This document shows, piece after piece, positions 50,369 to 63,247 of a DNA stretch of 64,000 nt. The position numbers and the translations under genes were made by a program. The stretch comes from Bolinopsis microptera (taxonomy: Eukaryota > Ctenophora > Tentaculata > Lobata > Bolinopsidae). How positions within the stretch are numbered: position 1 is the stretch's first letter; every line of letters begins with the position of its first letter. The DNA is taken from assembly GCF_026151205.1 (NCBI RefSeq), contig NC_087076.1, positions 17,967,419 through 18,031,418 on the forward strand, in the 5' to 3' direction. The notes beneath the pieces were generated by a model. That model did no database searches and was not told the origin of the DNA. It was given only the letters and a program-made list of their open reading frames with translations.

Positions 50369-50560
50369 ATACATCAGCAAATTGCAGAGTATCCCTTATT
50401 ACAGAGATGAAGATCTCGCTATAACTCGAGGAATTAATTTGGCTGTTAAGCAGGTCAAGACTAAGTACTTCTTTCATCTCGACGAGAATACACAAACTCG
50501 ATAAACTTGTCAAAACCCTGGACACTACTGATGTCACTGTGGCTTCAGCTGCTTATTTGA
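50369..50560 (+). pseudogene. Orphan glycosyltransferase core fragment D'
   Basis: Same region as the other fragments but with several deletions: gtacgtagtgagtaaaa lost near 50404 and the DxD codons damaged (ttctttcatctcgacgagaa). The most decayed of the set. Confidence 0.8.
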
Positions 50561-51973
50561 GGGAATATCTTAACTGGATACTTTAAATTTCAATTTGTAA
50601 ATTTCAAAGTTTGTACTTCAACAACATAGTAGAATGTTAATTGTTGTAAAGGTCTAGTTTGTACTCATATGTGAATATGTGAACCGTTAATCAGAGTGTA
50701 ATTTTAACTCCCACCAAATTACTTTCTAAGCAGACCTCGAGAAAATAAACAGATCTGGTCTAAGACATAAGTCGTGTTTCCATTATTTCACTTGAAAACT
50801 TAAAAGCTATCCTCCAATCAGATAAAACCACCCAATCTCGAACTCCAGTAAGAATATAAAAACTACAACTATTCTTCTTTCTAGATCTACCTCATCAGCT
50901 GGTTCAATAATACACATTACACATATGCAAGCTTTTTAGTTAACAAAAGCGAGGCATGTACTCATAGAGATACTAGTCTTAGTCATATTACCCAAGTTTG
51001 TCTTGCTAGAACTTCACTCGTAATAAATTAATAATTCTACATTTTACAGCGTACTTACTGTATTAATTAATCAGCTGATCAGCATTGATTATTAGTGTTA
51101 ATATTGTTAATAATGATTTGTCCTTTCTATTCGCTTGTTTGCCTTAGCAAATTTTCCGATCAATTAAGTGTTCACAAGATCAATTATATATAATATCATA
51201 TTTAATTATCACAATATGATAAATCAAACGTCACTGATAAAGACTGGAGCTACCGCACTTTGTAGTTGAAACTTACACCAAGATGAAAAATAGTTTCAAT
51301 AATCTGATATAAATGAGCTTATACTCTAGTTTACCATACCTAACGACCATGTCCCATTATTCCCCGGCCATGCAGTTAGTTCAAACACATCTAGAAGTAT
51401 CTTACATTTTTATATCAAAAGTTAGCAAAATTTGGCCAGTGCACACATGGCCAAAATCAGTTAGACTAATAAATCCATCATAAGGCATTTTCGGCATAGA
51501 TTGTTGCATAATTTCTATATGATTGTGGCCATTGCGGTCAATTTGAGCCTTCACAAAAGTTTGTGCAATGTTCAGGAGCTGAAATTACTGTGTATATACG
51601 AATATAAGACAAGTGGGCGGGGCCAAAAGAGCAACTTCGCCAGTCTGAAGTTTTGGGCTCGGATAGTCGGATTTGTTTGTTTCTAAAAACCTTGGAAAGG
51701 ACCCCAAAAAATGTCAAGCCTTCTACTATGAAATGCAGGTCGATGTGCATAAATGAGAAGATTATAAGTGGTTAATAATTGACTTTGAGGGTCATCAAAT
51801 GGCCAAGAAACTATTAACTTTATGTGGTTGCATGTTATCTTATATCAAGTTCTATTTTTAAGTGGCAAAAGATATTGGTCTCATTTACAGATCCAAATTT
51901 TTAGAAACGGTCCCCCTCCCTAATTTTATCTTTTCTTTCAAAATTATCTTAATATATCAAATCCTATTTTTAG
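50561..51973. other. Array spacer upstream of copy E with a duplicated exon-1 start relic
   Basis: Near-identical to the spacer of copy D without its transposons. The relic at 51848-51890 (ctatttttaagtggcaaaag) matches that upstream of D, so it predates the D/E split. Confidence 0.7.
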
Positions 51974-53711
51974 GTGGCAAAAGATATGAGTCTCGTTCGC
52001 AAAATAAAGTCAACATTAACTCGATGGCTGCATCTAATCAAATTAGTCCTCGTGGTTTTGATGATCATTTTTATCTTTTACAATTTGAGGAGTGGGATAG
52101 TATACGATCTTGCATTCCTAGGAAATTCGACTAAAGAAAACAAGCTAATGGTTTCTTTTCCAGTGGAAACAAGGGAAAACTCCAAAAATATCAGTATTCA
52201 TACCAATATTAGTGGTTACATATTCCACAACCATCGATTAAGATTATGGTATGAAGGTAGATGTATAGACTCTAGTGACGGAGAAAAGTTGACAGTACAG
52301 TTTTGTGATCCTAATTTACAGCAGGTGAGACTTAGTGTCAACTTATGTTTCTTCCACAAAATGCAGAAGATAATACTAATTGACTATTTTTGGGACCTAA
52401 TCAAAAACATTGAAAGTTGAACTACTAACCATATTGCCACCATAACTAAAATAAAAATGAATGAAGGTCAATTTTTGTCATCGTTAATAAATATACTCTC
52501 AGGCGTTCAGTCTAACGATGGATAATCGTCTGATATATGAGAGAACTGGAAGATGTGTAAACTACAAAAGCCATGATAATGCCAAATTTCTGGAACTTAT
52601 AGATTGCTCTGATGTCACAGAATCGTTCTTTACAGAAGACAAAGATGAAATGCTTTACATACAGCGTATCGTGAAGAATGAAGAGCTGTGCATCACACCA
52701 ATGTCAGAGTGGAACGATTTGAACGTTACAACAAGTCCTTGTCTGGAGGATCCTGTTGGATTAACACGTTGTAATAAGCATGCTTCTAGAATACTACTGA
52801 TGAAGGAAGATGTTTTTCAAGAAGACAGAAAATTGTTAAAGATGGCTGTTGTACCTCCAAATAGTTCATGTGACTTTAAAGCGTGTGGGTTCAACAAAAG
52901 AGAGCCGGTGAAACTCCTGCCACCTGACCAGGTGGGAAGATGTACAAATATGTGGGAATGTGTGACACTTGCAGTAAAAACAACCAGAAGACCACATCTT
53001 ATATTGCGTCTAGCTCGATCAGTGAGAGACAGTCTGGGGTTCGATCTCCCGATAGTTGCATACGACGACGGACCAAACGATTACCCTGATGAAATATATC
53101 AGCAAATTGCAGAGTATCCCTTATTACAGTACGTAGTGGGTAAAAATGAAGATCTCGGTATAGCTCGAGGGAGAAATTTGGCTGTTATGCAGGTCAAGAC
53201 TAAGTACTTCTTCCTTCTTGATGATGACATCAAGTTCAATGAATACACAAAACTCGATAAACTTGTTGAAATCCTGGACACTACCGACGTCGCTGTGGCC
53301 TCAGCTGCTTACAAGGTAATCGTTTTTACTTCATACCTTGAATTTGGACATTTCAACGAGAACAAGGCAAACCGTAGACTGGGAGTTTACCATGAAGCTT
53401 GCACAATTGTCAACCAAACAATTCCAAACCATCCAAGTTGTGTCAGATGCGATATTACTTCAAACGTATTTCTGGCACGAACCAAAGAGATATTGGATAT
53501 AGGAGGATGGGACCCAGAGCTAATGATATTGGAACACAAGGATATATTTATTAGACTGAAAGCAGCTGGCATGAAAGTTGCACTTTGCCCGGATGTGAAA
53601 GTAGACCACGCTCGTCCGTCAAAGATAGCAGTTAAAGGCGAGGACTACTCAGAAAAAAGGAGACGAGCAGCAGGAAGGTTTGATAAGTATGATTTAAAAA
53701 ATATGATTTAA
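51974..53711 (+). CDS. GT12-like glycosyltransferase with ricin-type segment, copy E
   Basis: Exon 1 51986-52324, intron 178 bp, exon 2 52503-53711; about 515 residues. All core motifs kept (GIARGRNLAVMQV, LLDDDIKF). Private changes include SEWNDLNV for SERNDLNV, VVGKNEDLG for VVSKNEDLG, and KVDHARPS near the C-terminus. Closest to D, sharing the exon-1 relic upstream. Confidence 0.87.
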
Positions 53712-53849
53712 AAAATCATTTAAAAAATATGATTCAAAAGATTTTAAAATATAAAAAAAGTCCCATAATGTGACCAACAATGAGTCAATGACTTGTGATT
53801 TGAAGTTTAAATTACAGAAAGACTTCATGACACTACCACTAAATAAACA

Positions 53850-54240
53850 AGAAATGCGGCAGCTTTTCTTTTGTGGATGGCCGCTCAATTTCCCGATCCG
53901 TGATGGCGTGTATTATCATATTCCATACAATCTGGGGACCCCCGTTTTAACTGTTTATAAGCATGCAGATATGGCGGAGTGACAGGCCGAGCGCCGCCCA
54001 GTAAATTCCATATTGAATTTGAAAATCGTGTACATTTCTATGTACGTAACCTTATATGTTTATTGTTTATGCAACCTGACACAGATCTGTGCAAAATAGT
54101 AATATTAACTCGAAATAATAATTATAATATGCTATCATTTAGTGCCTAGTGGGATACATGGTGAAATTAACAATTCACTAGGTCAATTCAGCACCATGCG
54201 CAAACAATTATTTATTTCAGAATATCGCGCAAAATTACTT
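53850..54240. repeat. Shared repeat downstream of copy E (shortened)
   Basis: gcggcagcttttcttttgtg, gtgacaggccgagcgccgcc, tagtgcctagtgggata, aatatcgcgcaaaattac. Confidence 0.75.
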
Positions 54241-54481
54241 AAATAATAAAAGTAGCAATGAAATAGCGGTATTAACTGTACTTAATCCAGGTTTAGAGCT
54301 CTAATAAACAACAGATGGAACATTCAGAACATATTCGATAGATCAGCAAGAAATCACTTGGTGATGAACCACGATACAGGAGAGATAACATACAAGGAGG
54401 AGAAGGAACATGAATCATGTTAATGTATTTATAATCATCAATTAGTTACCACTTTAAACATTGTCAAACAGAAATTGTATC

Positions 54482-54851
54482 CCCAGGAAACCTTACTGGC
54501 TGGGGCTTAACTTCAAAAGTAAGAGAGCTAGAGACTTCCGGCTTTTTGCAAAATGTTCGCCTTATAAAAATAACGTTTCCTTCCCAGAAGGAAAATTAAG
54601 GACAACATAGATTTTGACTTATCTCAAAATCTCCAGAAAAGTTTCATTTTGGGCCGATCACAAGTTTGCAAGTTTAACTTAGCGGATTCCTGTCGTCTGA
54701 TTGGCTGAATTGTGTCCCGTGCTGGCTGCTTAAAGATTGGAAAGTGCCACGTGTGCAAATCACTTAATGTCGCGCGCAAGGTCAAGCCATCTGTTTAAAT
54801 TAGACAACCTGTAGTAACACGGCCAGCCAGTAATATTTAACGTTTCCTGGG
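54482..54851. mobile_element. 370-bp MITE with CCCAGGAAAC ends
   Basis: Inverted ends CCCAGGAAAC plus nearby ttactggctgg/ccagccagtaa. It interrupts the backbone phrase attgtatcttcgagac; only tc is duplicated. Non-coding. Confidence 0.7.
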
Positions 54852-55335
54852 TCTTCGAGACCTGCCTTTAGAAGTCCGGCTGATAACTTTGGCATTATAA
54901 GGGTTGCCAACTCTTTCAGAATAGAACATCTTTCAGGATAGAATGGTTTCAACTAAAATTCCTAACCTCTCCAGAATAGAGCAGGGATTACCTGCTGATA
55001 GTTGTTGTTCTAGGGTAAAATAAGAGCTGTTCCCTGTTTGGGATATGGATACCTAAAGGGTCAATTTTAAATTTTTAGCCTATTTAAATATTTCCCTTTT
55101 CAATCATCGTGTTCTTTCTTATATGAATATCATTGTATCATATAAAATATAAATCAGTCTTGTCGTTTGCAGTTTAAGTTTCATTAAGTTGGCTATTTCT
55201 ACGCTATGAATTTCAACTTAATTAAATGTTCCTATTTTTATCCGATTTGTTTGAATTGTTACTGCTGTACGATATCCATTATAAATTATATTTATTCCAT
55301 ATAATTACATAGTAGTATTTTCTATGATTAATCTT

Positions 55336-55562
55336 ATGAGATACATCAGCGAATTGCAGAGTATCCCTTATTACAGTACGTAGTGAGTAAAAATGAAGAT
55401 CTCGCTATAACTCGAGGAAGGAATTTGGCTGTTATGCAGGTCAAGACTAAGTACTTCTTCCTTCTTGATGATCATAATATCATGTTCAATGAATACACAA
55501 AACTCGATAAACTTGTTGAAATCCTAGACACAACTGATGTCACTGTGGCTTCAGCTGCTTAT
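55336..55562 (+). pseudogene. Orphan glycosyltransferase core fragment E', frame open
   Basis: Reads IAEYPLLQYVVSKNEDLA, ITRGRNLAVMQVKTKYFF, LLDDHNIMFNEYTKLD to ASAAYIH without a stop, but with His inserted into the DxD motif. Interrupted at its 3' edge by a mariner-like MITE. Confidence 0.85.
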
Positions 55563-55569
55563 ATTCATA

Positions 55570-56584
55570 CAGGGTGGGCCAAAAGTCAGTGGGCATACGT
55601 TGGCCTTAATAGCTCCGCCGTGTTTTATATTTGAGAGCTGTTGCTTTGCAGATGGCATACTGAAGGGAAAGGAAGCAGTTCTAACGAGCTCTTCTCAAAC
55701 ACAAGGATATATCTTGTGAACTTGGCTAGTATATATGAAACATTTGATATGGAGTTGTAGAGGGAGTTATGTGCCTCGCCGGGCTAAAGTAGTGGATGAC
55801 CTTGCTGTACGGCAAGTTAAACAAGGATCTGAAACTACTAGGTTCCGTACAGACTCAACTCTGCACCCGTGTCAATATGTTCATTATATGCAAGCCTCTT
55901 GATTTATACTGTACTTACTGGTTCGAGGATTTCGTCGTCAAAATTTGAAAATTCGAATATTCTAGACCACGCCCATTCAATATTAAAACACCTATATTGT
56001 TTTCTCTGAACATGCTGAACGCCTATTTTTTTCAGAGACGGTAGATTATTAAATGTTGCATATGATCTGAAAACATGAGGCAAAACGGATTAGAAATGAC
56101 GAAGTTATCAAGCATTTTCTGTATCTCGTTAACAACATTGACTGGGTGATTATGTGACACCGTGACACGACACCTTAATTGGGCACCCTTAACAATTCCC
56201 ATAATGTTTAACGGGGTGGTTAACGGGGTCACCTAATCACGTGATTAGGTAAATCATTCACCTGATCACACGTAATGAATAAACTCGTTATGCTTCATAT
56301 CTCTGTCATCTGAGAAGCTACAGTTCTAATTTTTTCAGGACAAACGTAATTCGAATGGCCAAACACAATTCAATAAAATTTAGCTCGATTCGACTATCAA
56401 AACTATCAAATGAATGCAAAAATGAATCTCATTTGAAAAAAATGAACTCTAATATTTATCGATTTGACAAATTCCTCGAACCAGCGGTGGTAGTAAGTCA
56501 TACCAGAAAGAATTATTTCAATTGGGCACTCAGTGACTGAGCTATTAAGGCCAACGTATGCCCACTGACTTTTGGCCCACCCTG
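55570..56584. mobile_element. Mariner-like MITE (1015 bp), intact ends
   Basis: TA duplication at 55568-55569 and 56585-56586; about 46-bp inverted ends starting CAGGGTGGGCCAAAAGTCAG. A 66-codon minus-strand frame (56232-56032) recurs in the copy at 15824-16024, but resembles no transposase that I know. Tc1/mariner assignment rests on the TA target and terminal sequence style. Confidence 0.8.
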
Positions 56585-56586
56585 TA

Positions 56587-57777
56587 TATATGGGGGAATA
56601 GCTTAACTGGACACTTTCAATTTCAATTTGGAAACTTTCAAAGTTTGTGTTCCAAACACATAGTAGAACTAGAGAAAATTGATAGTGCGTGGTGAAACTG
56701 TTGCGAAATTCGTGTTTGCCATTGGAACCCCCCAATCTTTATTGTTGTAGCGGTTTATTTTGTACTCATGGGAATATGTGATGATATGTATGATGATACA
56801 CATAACTATAAGCAAGCTTTTTCGTTAACAAAAGCGAGGCATGTACTCATATAGATTGTAATCTTATTGTTATTGTCTAAGTTTGTCTTAGCTGCACTAG
56901 TAATGAATTAATAATTCTACATTTTACAGCGTACTTACTGACTTAATTTATCAGTTGATTGATCGGCATTAATTATTAGTGTTAATGTTGTTAATAATGA
57001 TTTTTCCTTTCTATTCGCTTGTTTGCTTTATCAAAATTTCAGATCAATTAAGTTTTCTCATGATCAATTATATATAATATCATATTATCACAATATGATA
57101 AATCAAACGTCACTGAATAAGACTGGAGTCACCGCACTTTGTAGTTGGAAAATGGAACTTACACCAAGATGACAAATAGTTTCAATGATCTGATATAAAT
57201 GAGCTTATACTCTAGTTTACCTGTTACCATACCTAACGACCATATCCCATTACTCCCCGGCCATGCGGTTAGTTTAAAAACATCTAGAAGTCTTTTACAT
57301 TTTTATATATAAAAAGTATATATAAAAGTTAGTAAAATTGGGCCAGTGCACCGGTGCAGGCATGGCCAAAATCAGTTTGGCCAATAAATCCATCATAAGG
57401 CATTTTTGGCATAGATTGTTGCATAAGTTGTATATGATTGTGGCCATTGCGGTTAATTTAAGCCTTCTCAAAAGTTTCTGCAATGTTCAGAAGCTAAAAT
57501 TACTATATATGAATATAACATGTAAATGGGCGGGGCCAAAAGGGAGATTTTTCCAATCTGAAGTTTTGGGTTCGGATTTTGTTGTTTATAAACAGTAAAC
57601 ACCTTGAGGGTCTCAAAAAATGCCAAGCCTTCTACTATGAAATGCAGGTCGATGTGCATAAATGAGGACATTATAAGTGGTTAATCATTGACTCTGGTCT
57701 CTGAGGGTCATCAAATGGCCAAGAAAATATCAACTTTATTTGGTTGCGTGTTATCTTAAATCAGATTCTATTTTTAG
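56587..57777. other. Array spacer upstream of copy F
   Basis: Unit backbone: ggcatgtactcatatag, ccggccatgcggttagtt, aagttttgggttcgga. The duplicated exon-1 relic of D/E is absent. No gene. Confidence 0.5.
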
Positions 57778-59553
57778 GTGGCAAAAGATATGGGTCTCGT
57801 TCGCAAAATCAAGTCAACATTAACTCGATGGCTGCAGCTAATCAAATTAGTCCTCGTGGTTTTGATGATCAATTTTTTCTTTTACAATTTGAGGAGTGGG
57901 ATAGTATACGATCCTGCATTCCTAGAAAATTCAACTAAAGAAAACGAGCTAATGGTTTCTTTTCCAGTAAAACTAAGGGCAAACTCCAAAAATATCAGTA
58001 TTCATACCAATATTGGTGGTTACATATTCCACAACCACCGATTAAGATTATGGTATGAAGGTAGATGTATAGACTCTAGTGACGGAGAAAAGTTGACAGT
58101 ACAGTTCTGTGATCCTGATTTACAGCAGGTGAGACTTAGTGACAACTTATGTTTCTTCCACTGCAGAAGATAATACTAATTGAGTATTTTTGGGAATTAA
58201 TCAAAAACATTTAAAGTTGAATTACTAACCATATTGCCACCATAACTAAAATAAATATGAATGAAGGTAAATGTTTGTCATCATTAATAAATATACCCTC
58301 AGGCGTTCAGTCTAACGATGGATAATCGTCTGATATACGAGAGAACTGGAAGATGTGTCAACTACAAAAGCCATGACACTGCCAAATTTCTGGAACTGGT
58401 AGATTGCTCTGATGTCACAGAAAGGTTCTTTACAGAAAACACAGATGGAATGTTTTACATACAGCGTATCGTGAAAAATGAAGAGTTGTGCATCACACCA
58501 ATGTCAGAGAGGAACGATATGAACGTTACAACAAGTCCTTGTCTGGAGGATCCTGTTGGATTAACACGTTGTGATAAGCATGCTTCCAGAATGCTACTGA
58601 TGGAGGAGGGTTTTTTTCAAGAAGACAGACAATTGTTAAAGATGGCTGTTGTACCTCCAAATAGTTCATGTGACTTTAAAGCGTGTGGGTTCAACAAAAG
58701 AGAGCCGGTGAAACTCCTGCCACCTGGCCAGGTGGGAAGATGTACAAAGCTGTGGGAATGTGTGACACTTGCAGTAAAAACAACCCGAAGACCACATCTT
58801 ATATTGCGTCTAGCTGAATCAGTGAGAGAAAGTCTGGGATTCGATCTTCCGATAGTTGCATACGACGACGGACCAAACGATTACCCTGATGAAATAAATC
58901 AGCAAATTGCAGAGTATCCCTTATTACAGTACGTAGTGAGTAAAAATGAAGATCTCGGTATAGCTCGAGGGAGGAATCTGGCTGTTATGCAGGTCAAGAC
59001 TAAGTACTTCTTCCTTAATGATGATGATATCATGTTCAATGAATACACAAAACTCGATAAACTTGTTGAAATTCTGGACACTACCGATGTCACTGTGGCC
59101 TCAGCTGCTTACGATGTAGGGATTAACTTTACTGCATACCTTGGATTTGGATATTTTAACAAAAACAAGGCAATCCGTAAACTAGGAATTTACCATTCTG
59201 CTTGCACACTTGTCAACCAAACAATTCCAAACCATCCAAGTTGTGTCAGATGCGATATTACTTCGAACGCATTTCTGGCACGAACCAAAGAGATATTGGA
59301 TATAGGAGGATGGGATCCAGAGCTAATGATAGCGGAACACAAGGATATATTTATTAGACTGAAGGCAGCTGGCATGAAAGTTGCACTTTGCCCGGATGTG
59401 AAAGTAAAGCACGCTCGTCCGTCAAGTAAAGCTAAAGGCGTGGACTACAAAGAAAAAAGGCATAGAGGAGGAGGAAGGTTCGATAAGTATGATTTAAAAA
59501 ATATGATTCAAAAAATAAAGAAGTCCCTAAATGTGACCAACAATGAATTATAA
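57778..59553 (+). CDS. GT12-like glycosyltransferase with ricin-type segment, copy F
   Basis: Exon 1 57790-58128, intron 174 bp, exon 2 58303-59553; about 529 residues, the longest copy because the usual stop is lost and the frame continues through QKIKKSLNVTNNEL. The DxD region reads FFLNDDDIMF where others have FFLLDDDIKF, and the loop after ASAAY is one residue longer (DVGINFTAYLGFGY). Other motifs intact. The shared repeat is absent downstream. Confidence 0.87.
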
Positions 59554-60150
59554 CTTAATGTTTAAATTGTAACAGGTAAGATGACAGTTTTTCATGAGTA
59601 CTTGATAATAAAAGTAGCATTGAAACAGAGGTATTAACTGTACTAAATTCAGGTTTAAAGCTCTAATGAACAACAGATGGAACATTCAGAACCTATTCGA
59701 TAGAACGGCAAGCCATAACTTGGTGATTAACAACGATACAAGAGAGATAACATACATACAGGAGAGGGATCGTGAATCATGTTAATGGTTTTATAATCAT
59801 CAGACAGTTACCACTTTAAACATTGTCAAACAGAATTTGTATCTTCGAGACTTTAGTAGTCCGGCTGATAACTTTGGCATTAAAAAAGGTCGCCAACTCT
59901 TTTGGAATATAAACTCTTTCAGGATAGAATGGTTTTAACTAAAATTCCTACCCTCTCCAGAATAGAGCAGGGATTACCTGCTGATAGTTGTTGCTCTAGG
60001 GTAAAATAAGAGCTGTTCTCTGTTCGGGATACCTGAAGGGCCAATTATAAATTTTTGGCCTATTTCAATATTTCCCTTTTCAATCATCGTGTTCTTTCTT
60101 ATATGAATATCATTGTATCGTATAAATCTGTCTTGTCGTTTACAGTTTAA
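59554..60150. other. Array spacer downstream of copy F
   Basis: Backbone without the shared repeat: tttaaattgtaacaggtaag is the empty site. No gene. Confidence 0.6.
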
Positions 60151-60159
60151 GTTTTTAAA

Positions 60160-60650
60160 CTCAATGTAGTTTAAAAAGTCTGATAAGTTATCAGACTAAA
60201 TAAAAAAGTAGAGTAAAGTAAAATTTATGACATCACATCATCACACATGTCTACAAAATTTCATCGCACTGTGTGAAAAAATATATAATAAATATTTCCC
60301 CACCAACATTAATTATTTATCAAATACAATATTTAAAAACAATTTTACCAAAAACATTATTATCCTATTTTAAAGACTTCCCAGTGGAATAAAGATTTAT
60401 AAAATGCTTATTTGCCACATAAGGATGGAACCAAAGATAATTGTTGTGTTTCTCTTTATTACTGACATAACTGGCTCCTTCAATTCTTACTAAAACTTCA
60501 TTAGAAATATTCCAAAAAAAGCAATCATTTGTAATACTTTTAGAAATCATATCTTTCTTAAATCCTTCTAATTTAATTTTAAAACCTAAAACTGTCACAG
60601 AGTTCTTGACGTCCGGAGAAAGTTTGTTCCAATAAAAATATTTGAATAAA
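60160..60650 (-). mobile_element. Retroelement C-terminal fragment in the F-G spacer
   Basis: The minus strand (about 60643-60365) reads KYFYWNKLSPDVKNSVTVLG then FKIKLEGFKK, the W-N-x-L-P ... F-K-x-x-L pattern at LINE C-termini, ending in an AT-rich tail. Absent from the corresponding place in the E-F spacer. Confidence 0.55.
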
Positions 60651-60804
60651 TTGGCTATTTTTACCCCATGAATTTAAACTTAATTAAATGTTCGTATTTT
60701 TATCCGATTTGTTTGAATTGTAGCTGCTGTACAATATACGGTATAAATTATATTTATTCCATATAATTACATAATAGTATTTTCTATGATTAATCTTATG
60801 AGAT

Positions 60805-61030
60805 ATATCAGCGAATTGCAGGGTATCCCTTGGCCTTATTACAGTACGTATTGAGTAAAATTGAAGATCTCGCTTTAACTCGAGGAAGGAATTTGGCTGT
60901 TATGCAGGTCAAGACTAAGTACTTCTTCCTTCTTGGTGATCATAATATCATGTTCAATGAATACACAAAACTCGATAAACTTGTTGAAATCCTAGACACA
61001 ACTGATGTCACTGTGGCTTCAGCTGCTTAT
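60805..61030 (+). pseudogene. Orphan glycosyltransferase core fragment F'
   Basis: Sister of E' with the same MITE at its edge. Has a 6-base change (cccttggccttattacag) and LLGDHNIMF, so the DxD motif is lost. Confidence 0.85.
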
Positions 61031-61037
61031 ATTCATA

Positions 61038-62052
61038 CAGGGTGGGCCAAAAGTCAGTGGGCATACGTTGGCCTTAATAGCTCCGCCGTGTTTTATATTT
61101 GAGAGCTGTTGCTTTGCAGATGGCATACTGAAGGGAAAGGAAGCAGTTCTAACGAGCTCTTCTCAAACACAAGGATATATCTTGTGAACTTGGCTAGTAT
61201 ATATGAAACATTTGATATGGAGTTGTAGAGGGAGTTATGTGCCTCGCCGGGCTAAAGTAGTGGATGACCTTGCTGTACGGCAAGTTAAACAAGGATCTGA
61301 AACTACTAGGTTCCGTACAGACTCAACTCTGCACCCGTGTCAATATGTTCATTATATGCAAGCCTCTTGATTTATACTGTACTTACTGGTTCGAGGATTT
61401 CGTCGTCAAAATTTGAAAATTCGAATATTCTAGACCACGCCCATTCAATATTAAAACACCTATATTGTTTTCTCTGAACATGCTGAACGCCTATTTTTTT
61501 CAGAGACGGTAGATTATTAAATGTTGCATATGATCTGAAAACATGAGGCAAAACGGATTAGAAATGACGAAGTTATCAAGCATTTTCTGTATCTCGTTAA
61601 CAACATTGACTGGGTGATTATGTGACACCGTGACACGACACCTTAATTGGGCACCCTTAACAATTCCCATAATGTTTAACGGGGTGGTTAACGGGGTCAC
61701 CTAATCACGTGATTAGGTAAATCATTCACCTGATCACACGTAATGAATAAACTCGTTATGCTTCATATCTCTGTCATCTGAGAAGCTACAGTTCTAATTT
61801 TTTCAGGACAAACGTAATTCGAATGGCCAAACACAATTCAATAAAATTTAGCTCGATTCGACTATCAAAACTATCAAATGAATGCAAAAATGAATCTCAT
61901 TTGAAAAAAATGAACTCTAATATTTATCGATTTGACAAATTCCTCGAACCAGCGGTGGTAGTAAGTCATACCAGAAAGAATTATTTCAATTGGGCACTCA
62001 GTGACTGAGCTATTAAGGCCAACGTATGCCCACTGACTTTTGGCCCACCCTG
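61038..62052. mobile_element. Mariner-like MITE, duplicate of the one at 55570
   Basis: Same length (1015 bp), same TA site and near-identical sequence in the same fragment: copied by segmental duplication, not by a second transposition. Confidence 0.85.
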
Positions 62053-62054
62053 TA

Positions 62055-63247
62055 TATATGGGGGAATAGCTTAACTGGACACTTTCAATTTCAATTTGGA
62101 AACTTTCAAAGTTTGTGTTCCAAACACATAGTAGAACTAGAGAAAATTGATAGTGCGTGGTGAAACTGTTGCGAAATTCGTGTTTGCCATTGGAACCCCC
62201 CAATCTTTATTGTTGTAGCGGTTTATTTTGTACTCATGGGAATATGTGATGATATGTATGATGATACACATAACTATAAGCAAGCTTTTTCGTTAACAAA
62301 AGCGAGGCATGTACTCATATAGATTGTAATCTTATTGTTATTGTCTAAGTTTGTCTTAGCTGCACTAGTAATGAATTAATAATTCTACATTTTACAGCGT
62401 ACTTACTGACTTAATTTATCAGTTGATTGATCGGCATTAATTATTAGTGTTAATGTTGTTAATAATGATTTTTCCTTTCTATTCGCTTGTTTGCTTTATC
62501 AAAATTTCAGATCAATTAAGTTTTCTCATGATCAATTATATATAATATCATATTATCACAATATGATAAATCAAACGTCACTGAATAAGACTGGAGTCAC
62601 CGCACTTTGTAGTTGGAAAATGGAACTTACACCAAGATGACAAATAGTTTCAATGATCTGATATAAATGAGCTTATACTCTAGTTTACCTGTTACCATAC
62701 CTAACGACCATATCCCATTACTCCCCGGCCATGCGGTTAGTTTAAAAACATCTAGAAGTCTTTTACATTTTTATATATAAAAAGTATATATATAAAAGTT
62801 AGTAAAATTGGGCCAGTGCACCGGTGCAGGCATGGCCAAAATCAGTTTGGCCAATAAATCCATCATAAGGCATTTTTGGCATAGATTGTTGCATAAGTTG
62901 TATATGATTGTGGCCATTGCGGTCAATTTAAGCCTTCTCAAAAGTTTCTGCAATGTTCAGAAGCTAAAATTACTATATATGAATATAACATGTAAATGGG
63001 CGGGGCCAAAAGGGAGATTTTTCCAATCTGAAGTTTTGGGTTCGGATTTTGTTGTTTATAAACAGTAAACACCTTGAGGGTCTCAAAAAATGCCAAGCCT
63101 TCTACTATGAAATGCAGGTCGATGTGCATAAATGAGGACATTATAAGTGGTTAATCATTGACTCTGGTCTCTGAGGGTCATCAAATGGCCAAGAAAATAT
63201 CAACTTTATTTGGTTGCGTGTTATCTTAAATCCGATTCTATTTTTAG
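62055..63247. other. Array spacer upstream of copy G
   Basis: Nearly identical to 56587-57777; single differences include tccgattcta for tcagattcta and gcggtcaattt for gcggttaattt. Confidence 0.7.
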
